From contig KB722742.1 in the NCBI GenBank assembly GCA_000349905.1, positions 42,030-106,029 on the forward strand: a stretch of 64,000 nucleotides of DNA, read 5' to 3'. The position numbers and the translations under genes were made by a program. A model generated the notes under the pieces. It made no database searches. It saw only the letters and a program-made list of their open reading frames with translations, and was not told where the DNA came from. Each line of letters begins with the position of its first letter. The first letter of the stretch is position 1. Source of the DNA: Volvariella volvacea V23 (Eukaryota > Basidiomycota > Agaricomycetes > Agaricales > Pluteaceae). Positions 56,100 to 64,000 of the stretch are shown here, in pieces.

Positions 56100-59000
56100 T
56101 CAATTGTTCCTCTCCCAAATCTCGATAATTTTGGCGTTCCTTCTCTCAAAATCATTGCATGCGCGCAATAAAGTTTCGGCGCGGTAAGTTTCAGCTTGCT
56201 CCCGTACTATCATCCAACAGATATGGTTTGGCGACAGAGATGAGAACGGTAAACGCAACTCACTTTGTTTGTAATTTAGGATGTTGAGTAGTCTCAATTC
56301 GTCCACGATGATTCGGCCCACCTCCGTCTTCAGTGCTTCTAGCTCCCATTGATTTGCGATGGAGAGCAGCCCTGACAGCTCGGATAGGAGGGCATCGACG
56401 TCCTCCTCATGAGCCTTCGCTATTGTGACCTTATTCGTATACACGAATTCTGCATTTGCAACTGAATACTAAGGACACGACAGATACCAGACGCAGACAT
56501 ACCCAGGAGCTTAGCTGCACAGTAGCGTGTGCAGAAGATCTTGTATCTCTTGACCGTGTCGGCTGTATTCTCGAGGCTTTCAGACAGTCCAGAATAGAGC
56601 GACGATTGAAGGTGAGGAACAGCGGCCTCTAGAATCACGCGGTGACAATACAGATGAGGAAAGTCGGTGCTTATTTCTCCTTGCTCCTGTGGCATGAGTT
56701 CCATGTCTGTGGCTTGACGGGACTGACGCATAGTATTGAAAACAGGTGGTATGACCAGCACCTCGGGAGTGCTTTGCATACAGCATGAGACGTCTACGAT
56801 TTCCCGGCAGCCTGCACGCAAAAGGAAATCGCGGTGTTTTTCCAGGAATGCATGTGCGCCGAATATCTGACGGCCAGGACGGTCGTCGTGCAGGTTCAAT
56901 ATGATCTCGTTTGCAGAGTTCCAGCTCCACTCCTCTGCCGTGGGGTCATCTACATTGAGGAAAAGCTTCTTGTCAGTCCACGAACGGAACACGAGTGAGA
57001 GCTCCCAAGGATTTTCAGATGTTTTTTCGCTCAGCCAACTGTACGTTTCTCGGATATCTTGTAGAAGTGAGAGATTCATGGGGTGATCTCCCGCGATTTC
57101 CACTAAAACTTGTAGATGTTGTACCTGGCAGTACTTGTCAGATGCAAGAAGCTCACAATCAATTAAACTTACCACTTCTTGTACTGTAGGTACGCCAAAT
57201 AATGGTATTACTTTCGATAGATAGTACGAGGGTGATTTTTCCATCACTCCTCTCTGCGTCCACGCGATGCCCTCGAGTCGCGGTACCACAACTTGTGAAG
57301 GGCTCAAGATGCGAGGCAGGTAACGGGTTGTAGTTGATCCAACATAGGGCTTGATGTCGTAAGTAGCGCGAGAAGTTCGCTTATCGGCTCGGACGACAAA
57401 TTTAAGAGAGCTTGTGTGCAAATGGCTGTATTGCTCAGAGGAGGAGAGCGTTGAGGAACGAGCGAAATGGTGTTCGAATCTACTAAAAAATCTTCGAACT
57501 CGCGCAACCACGACATCGCTCGAAGAGTAGGTTGTACGAGCGAGATTATCCACTGCACGAAGGCACTCCAACAAGGTTCTATAATCGACATCCCGCTCGA
57601 AGTTGGCGCTGTAAATGCTGTTAAGTGTGCTTCTAATATGTGGATGAATGAATTTGGCTTTGTTGTCGACACCGAATGCCTCTACGAATATTGGCTCCGC
57701 GGTGGAATAGAAACTGTCAACTGGGTTCATGTTCCCAGAACCATCGGGTAACAAGATAGAGGATACGCGTTTTTGAAAGCTGGGGAAGCTGCATAATTCG
57801 TTTAAGACGGCGACGTAACTTGGAAATAATGCGACGGGAAGGGTGGAATGCCTTATCCTCTCCAGAATCAAGGATAGCGTGAGCTCGTTGCCACCTAATT
57901 GTTGGATGATTGTCGAATGCTGGGGGTCACAAATTGCAAACGGAAACTTGAGATGTTTCTCAAGGACTTCTATTCCAGAACGCTGAACATTGGGTGGTGC
58001 GTAGTACAAACTTCTTGAAGCGTAAAGCTGACGTTTGCCTCTCTGACTAGCAGGCCAGATTGGCAGGCTGATCAGGAGTCGATATGTGTAACTACCTGGT
58101 TTGGGAACCTCACTTCTGCAAGCATTCCTGATCCATAGAGCAAGCTTTTCATGGCTTCCAATCTTCAAAAAATCGCTTTGGATCTTGTCTAGCGAATGTA
58201 AACCAGCTAGCAAGACGGGAAGCGTTAATTTATTGCGCTGCCGACCTAATGATCGTGGAAGGTGTGGTTTTTCATCGCGGTCAACAACAGAGAACCCATA
58301 TTCGTGAAGTATGGAAAGGAGCTCGGGTGAGATACTCAGGGCATCATAGGTGAGTATCGTGTCGAGCCTCTGGTAAGCACTAATGGAGACGTATCGGTTG
58401 GGTTGTAAGGTTGGAATGATAGGGTACGGCCAAATATTTGGCAATGTCCAAAGCTCAGGGATATGCGTGCAGAGCTCCCAGAAGTGTTGAATCCATTCAA
58501 TCGTATCACTTGAATGTTCGACATTCATCGCTTCCCGAAGTCGCCTTTGGATCAGCATCACCGCCTGCTTCGCGTCGAATTTGGTGATGAGTGGCGGCAC
58601 GCTTCGCGACATCAACTCAGCACAGCGGTCCGGTATGCTTGAGTGTATTATGGATTCCGGTTCTAGCAGACCGATCAGAACTGAACGCAAGGGGCCATCT
58701 GGTTCATAAAAGACAGGATGGCTTTCTTGTGGAAACTGCCGCAAGTCGGGTTTGATGCCCCCTCCAGTGAGCAACAAACAAAGCCCAGTGACTGATTGCT
58801 TGCAGAAGAGAATAAGTTGCAATGCAGACCAGATCTCTGGCACGAGGTCCCTGGCGCTGTATAATTCTTTTATTCGCGTATCATTGGACAGGAGTATCTC
58901 CCTGAACATTGCTGGAAAAAGGACTTGAGGTGGATTGCCTTGTATCTTCGCTTCCGTATATAGAGCTATATTAAGGCGCCTACGCACAGATTGGGGCATA

Positions 59001-62000
59001 AGCACGACATCCCCTTGTCGAAGGAGACGCAGGATGTTTTCTATGTGCGTTCTATTGATATTGATGGGCAGGTCCGATAAAAAAATGGCAGCATTATACG
59101 AGACCCATGTACCTGAGATCGTTGGAAAGATTTGTGCGGGTGATTGCTTCAAGTGATCATAGAAGCCACGAAGGATCTCCTGACTAATTTCATTAATGCG
59201 GCCTCGTGTTGGGAAGAAGTCGAATATGCTGAATGAGGGGATGTCCTTCAAAATGGAGAGGGCACCGATGTAAAGATGCGGAATTTCCTCAGAAAGAATC
59301 CACCGATTCCATCCCGCCTCGATGATGGACCTTTCTTTATTACTACCTCCAGCGGTGTCCAAGTGAATACCCCTGCGGCTGGACGGCAGAGAGAAGGGTG
59401 CATTACAATGGCACGGAATGGAGATCGGCGAGGGCAAGCAAAAAACAGAAAAGAGTGAGTGATCCCTTCGGACATGTGTCTGCGAGAGCGCGACTTCGAT
59501 TGGGAAAACATCTTGGGACTTGATACGATACGGAACCTGTTTCTTGAACTCCTCCGGAATATGAGCTCGCGTTCGCGCAATATACCATGTCTCTCCATTT
59601 GGTTGTAACGTCAATTCTGTCATGCTGATCTGCCCGCTTCTATACAATGTTCGCGTTCCTTTGACTTCCCAAAGCGATTTGGCTGCCCCCACCCATACCA
59701 AAACATAGGCATCGATGCGAGTAAAATTGGTAAAAAACAACGCGCTTTGAGCAAGGTCCTGATATTGCACGAGAAGCTCCCTGCATGCATGTGAATCTAT
59801 CACCTGTGTTGCCCTCAATAACGCCGAGCTCTGAAGCAGCGGTAGACGAAACATAGTCTACATAGCTCGTTAGACTAGCTGGATTCCACATCGTGAAAAC
59901 TTACACCGTCATATAGACAACCCTGGGAGAGTTGGAAATCGTACTTTCCATGGAATGGCCTAAGGAGAGATGGCGAGTCCCTGTTACGGATCGGGATGAG
60001 TACCAGAGCTTTGATATCAATTAAAACTGACCGATATAATGACTTGACGCTTCGCTTTAAAGCAGTGCGCTTCCTACCCGTCTTCGTATGTGGGAGGTGG
60101 TCAGCACTTGGGTCCATGATGAGGACATGTTCCCCAGAGACAATTGTAACAACCTATACATCAAGGATCAAACCGACATTATCCAATTGAAGTGAGCGAG
60201 TTTCCCTTACATCAGTGAAGCAAAACAAAGCGCCTAACCCATAGCGACCAATTTCATCAGGGTCATCGAGCTTACCCTCTTTATCTATTTGAAGGATCCC
60301 TTCGAAGTCTTTGTCCGTGAACTTGGCGTTATTGTAGATGATGAGCGCCGGTTGTGACAGAAGTTTAGGAAAGGAAGGCGAAATGGGAAGCTCTCCCGGG
60401 TCCATCGAATACCCGCACATGTCCAACATCATCGAGAATTCTGTGGCACCTGCGTCGTGTGCATTAGTCAAGAATTCGTTTATTGCGTACTTGACGTCGT
60501 AGTCGTGTAGTACTGCTTGGATGCGATTCAGCAATTCAACGCACATCTCTTCCTCGCCTTCATCGTCTGCTTCGTTGTGCGTTTTTAAGGAGCTGAGGAA
60601 CGGAATTTTGATCTTCTGGGCGAGAGATGGAGATACAGTAGAACTGATGGGATGTCCAAACCGTCCTGCGGGCTCATAGTGGTTGGGATAATCATTGAAG
60701 AAACAGATTTCTGGGGTACACAAGGAGTCGTCCTCTACAGGAATCCATGCCAAGGACCGAGAATCTTTAATGACATCCTCGAAATCAACCCTCCAAGACG
60801 TTTCCAAAATTTGCAGCAAGCGAGAGGCTTTTGAAAACGATCTTGGTCCGTTTTCAGCAATTGATTTGATCCTGTCTCTTAATCGCTCTGAAGTTAGAGT
60901 CTGGCACAACAGGTCATGCATTCGACACAATTGAAGCAACGAGGAGCCTTTGGAGAATGTGCCAGTGGGAAGATCCTCGATGTCATACAAATATGCGATT
61001 GGGGAATCGGGATCAACGACATCTCGAGGACAAAACAAACGATCTCCAACGGGAATGAAGGGAAGATTGCGGAGTACTTCAGCATAGGATGGCATATCGA
61101 CCAAGCGCGAGAGAACCCGGGGAAGGAATCGCTGTTGAAGGTGCGGTGGTTGAAGCTCCCAGTTGTCGAGCGCCATTTTCAGAAGGTCTACCTCTCCAAG
61201 TATCGGAGATGTGGAATCGCCAAGGAGTCGACGTAAACCGTTGTCAACTTGAGCATCGATAAACGTGGTGATCGAAGAGAGCAATGGAATAGGGCAGGAT
61301 GGAAGTGGTTGCACAAATAACAAGCTACCTCGGATTGCGCCTTGGCGGGTGATAGATACCGCGTTACCACCCTCTACACCCACGGGGACGTTCTCCCGGA
61401 CAGGGAACAAGGGGAGCCCTTTGTATATCCCCAGTGAGCCAGGGCTGAGGAACGACACGTTTCGCAGATTGATGATAGAGTCTCGAATAGAATCCCAATC
61501 CTCGGAGGTTAATGGCTGCATTTTGATAGGATCGATACATTGCATGAAGAAACCGATGTCACTATCCAGGGAGACGCAGAAACGTTCGAGTCTGCTACAT
61601 GAAACCCGCTTGTCGAGGAAGGAAATCCCTAGTTTTGTCCAGGCTTTGATAGCGCTGCCATCAAGCCCTCGAACGACGGGAATGCGAGTAAGGGGTTTAA
61701 GCTTCAATGACACCCTTTCTCCAGTAGTCAACGGGATGAGTGGTAAATCAAGGATAGTATCCAAATCAGATTCCATCCCAGATATCAGGTAAGTCAAGAT
61801 GGCATCTTTTTCCTCCTCGAGGCAGCTGCTCAGTGCTGCAACTCGCTCCTAATGATATTCAATGAGTCCATGCAACGTTGCATGCAACTGATAACGTACT
61901 CGTAATTTCTTAGCCACTGTGTTGGGGTTGAGGACCAAAGTGTGGGGTCGAAGTTGCTCATATATCTCCAGAGGTGGGGCAATGATGCGCAAACCAAGTT

Positions 62001-63708
62001 TGGACAAGACCTGCTTGGGACAGAGGACATCTTTGGAGTCGGCTATGAATGCCCCTCTTAACGGATAGGCTTTATCTCCCCCTACGACAGGGAAAACTTC
62101 TAGATTGTTTCGTACGAGTTCGCCAAGGACAAAACCCAGCAAGCCTCCCCAAAAACTTCGTTCAGATCCGGCATCAGCAAGGTTTAGAGGAAATGCTGAC
62201 CAGATTCGATTCAGCGTGCCTTTCTCTCTCAGGTCTCTGGCAAGGAATTCCGCTAATGAGGCCCAAGTAGGGGGAACCAAGTCCTCGAAGATTGCTTTAT
62301 TCCAATTGACGAGTAATCTAAGCGAGCAGATTTCTTACTCAACGCAAGAACTGGTGAAATAAGTAGCTCTTTACGCACCCATGGCGATGTTTTTGAATTG
62401 TTTCATTATTAATATGATCAGGATTCTTGAGGTGTTGGCGATCTGAAGTAAGGGCGAAGTTACAATTGAGGTGAATGGGAATTTTTGGAGAGATCGATAG
62501 AGGAAGAGGGAGCAACGTAAACAACCTCCCGTTGGTGATAGGCTGATCAATACAATAAGCCATGCAAACATCGGCTACCATCTTAGCGCCCCCAAGGTCT
62601 TTCTCAAGTTGATTCGCTTGTCGGTGAAGCCTAGGTGCGAGGACAGAGCTGGCATGTTTCCGAGAGAATGTTCGACGATAGATCCGCCATGTGGAAGACC
62701 GAGCTGACCCAGTGGGAGACATCTGGACTCTGTAGTCCGCCAAAAAGGTGGTGGAAGTATGTTCCATATTTTCCCATGAGTTTTCCGACCCCTGCCTCTT
62801 CGCCAAGGATGCACTACCGAGAGTCGTCCGAGTTCCATTCTCTGCAACTTCTACAAGTTCAATATGCGCAATGTTCTTGAGAAAAAGGAGCACGATGTGC
62901 AGTTCGTCATCGATAAAAGAATCGAACAAGGACTTGATGTCTTCGGGCGATATTGGCGTACTGCAAATCTTTCCGCGATTGGCTTGATCCCTAGTGCGGA
63001 GTGGAAGCCTTACAACCGTCTTAGTGACATACGACGCTCTGGGATCAATATGGGCTGCTTCAAATGCCTTGAAATGATCAATGTACGTTATTCCATCGCC
63101 TTGCTTCAGAGAAAAATACCCTCCCCCATTAAGCGCTCCAGGGAGCCACTTGTGCGGGTCCGCGATGTATAGACGATCACCGGAGAGTACGTGAGGGTTG
63201 TCGGTGAGCTATAGGAATTCAATGAAATACAGCGCTCTGTCGGACACTGTAGTGAACTCACATGATAGTTTGCTCGAAATCCTAATCCGTACTTCCCCGT
63301 CATGCTGTATTGTAGATAAGCACAGCGACACTAGAAGCAATAGCAGGAATACCTTTCGTCAGACACTGTGTCAGATCCGTGTACTTTCTGCAATGCCTCC
63401 CAATCCTCAGGATCTTGAAAAACGGTGTCGTTTACGGCTAAGAGAGCTGGTCCCTGGCATTCTTTCAGGCTAGGATCGAAGAGTGATCCACTGCTGTGTG
63501 TACGACGATCCAGGATGAAAACCTGAGATTACATTAGACGCTATAGCTCATAACAGAGGCTGCAAGGGCGCACTTGTGTTGCAGCTTTGGCATCGTCCGA
63601 ATTCCGCAACAGCTCGCCTAGAATCGCGACGCCGAAGGGGCAGCCGTCGAGGATACTCTTGATCTGGCTGGTTGAACCGAAATGCTCTCGTGCACGCTGG
63701 GGAGGCAT
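56100..63708 (-). CDS. Sacsin/NOV-like dual GHKL (HSP90-type) ATPase with BTB-like C-terminal domain
   Basis: Eleven exons on the minus strand: 63708-63574, 63522-63353, 63304-63262, 63208-62379, 62317-61900, 61848-60211, 60153-60032, 59980-59905, 59857-56503, 56449-56264 and 56206-56100; intact, 2359 aa. Module 1: N-box ELLRNSDDA (32-40), GKYGLGFRANYH (105-116), then TDNPHVLSGDRLYIADPH. Module 2: NEFLTNAHDAGA (about 989-1000) and GRYGLGALFCFTD (1066-1078), then LIMDPS and a KRTALKRS basic patch. These are GHKL ATP-lid and N-box motifs in the order known from sacsin (SIRPT repeats) and plant NO VEIN. The last about 130 residues (HLYCHRVILEAAVPHL, EFVYTNKVTIA, helices) fit a BTB/POZ fold, as in CUL3 adaptors. 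Eight of its segments, all but one of them whole exons, have exactly the lengths found in the plus-strand paralogue. Probable role: ATP-driven chaperone-like factor tied to ubiquitination (inference). Confidence 0.85.
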
Positions 63709-64000
63709 ATGGCGGGAAGAACAGAACCCCTTTGGTGGTTTTGGTACGGCGATGTCTAACTTCCTTTCCTTGTCGAATTTTGGCCGGCCTGCCTGAGACA
63801 AGGATGAGGTGGTTTGCTTACGTCATCTTACGGACTTGGACCTGAACATCATGAGGGTAAGTGGACGCGTCCAACTGTGACACACAGTGCGCACCGATAT
63901 TTTAGATTGCAATCGAAGGGTGCTGCCACGGCGCTTTGGATGCTATTTACGCACACATCCACAATCTTGAGCGGAGGAATGGCTATATCGTCGATTTGTT
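63709..64000. other. Upstream region of the minus-strand sacsin-like gene
   Basis: The frame stays open for about 30 codons upstream of ATG 63708 without another ATG. No TATA box is seen. The window ends here. Confidence 0.4.

Noticed and set aside
1..64000. CRISPR array, rRNA operon or bacterial-type operon
   Set aside because: No regularly spaced direct repeats and no rRNA-like segments. Genes are intron-rich and eukaryotic.

Overview
This is about 64 kb of nuclear DNA from a filamentous fungus, most likely a mushroom-forming basidiomycete (Agaricomycetes). The evidence is the dense set of very short introns (about 46-60 nt, GTRNGT donors, CTAAC-like branch sites, YAG acceptors), many-exon genes, NACHT-type NLR proteins, large F-box/LRR-like proteins and typical secreted enzymes. 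There is one 100-N assembly gap (50447-50546). No rRNA, no CRISPR array and no bacterial operon was found. Exon joins below were worked out by hand from splice signals, reading-frame phase and comparison between paralogues inside the window.

Layout. 1-3.7 kb: remains of a Ty3/gypsy-type LTR retrotransposon on the minus strand, abutting a 5'-truncated trypsin-like protease gene (3.7-5.0 kb). 6.5-12.2 kb: an F-box-family pseudogene and its intact paralogue on the opposite strand, separated by a MITE-like element full of AGGTTGA/TCAACCT motifs with a tRNA-like promoter inside. 12.6-15.3 kb: a class I histone deacetylase divergent from a small unknown gene. 17.5-20.1 kb: a 19-exon subtilase with a 6-nt microexon. 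20.5-22.7 kb: a NACHT protein with a hydrophobic, AT-rich C-terminal part. 23.7-24.8 kb: a secreted M43 metalloprotease. 27.3-30.4 kb: an AAA+ ATPase. 30.8-32.0 kb: a secreted thaumatin-like/ricin-B lectin. 33.8-35.5 kb: a broken F-box gene. 37.7-40.7 kb: a second NACHT protein with a long C-terminal extension behind an in-frame TAG.

41.3-64 kb is dominated by two very large paralogous genes, tail to tail (41317-49031 plus; 63708-56100 minus). Each encodes a sacsin/NOV-like protein with two GHKL (HSP90-type) ATPase modules and a C-terminal BTB-like domain. Eight of the paired coding segments, all but one of them whole exons, have identical lengths in the two genes. The minus-strand copy is intact (2359 aa). 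The plus-strand copy has a net 82-nt deletion that shifts frame inside the second ATPase module. Between them lie an F-box gene fragment, the assembly gap and a Ser-rich single-pass membrane protein.

Working together: the window has the look of an accessory, fast-evolving region. It is rich in NLRs, F-box and BTB proteins (possible ubiquitin-ligase adaptors), secreted hydrolases and lectins, transposon debris and recently broken genes, with a few housekeeping genes (histone deacetylase, AAA ATPase) between. The sacsin-BTB pair is the best candidate for an undescribed system: an HSP90-like ATPase fused to a probable cullin-3 adaptor domain. That function is an inference.
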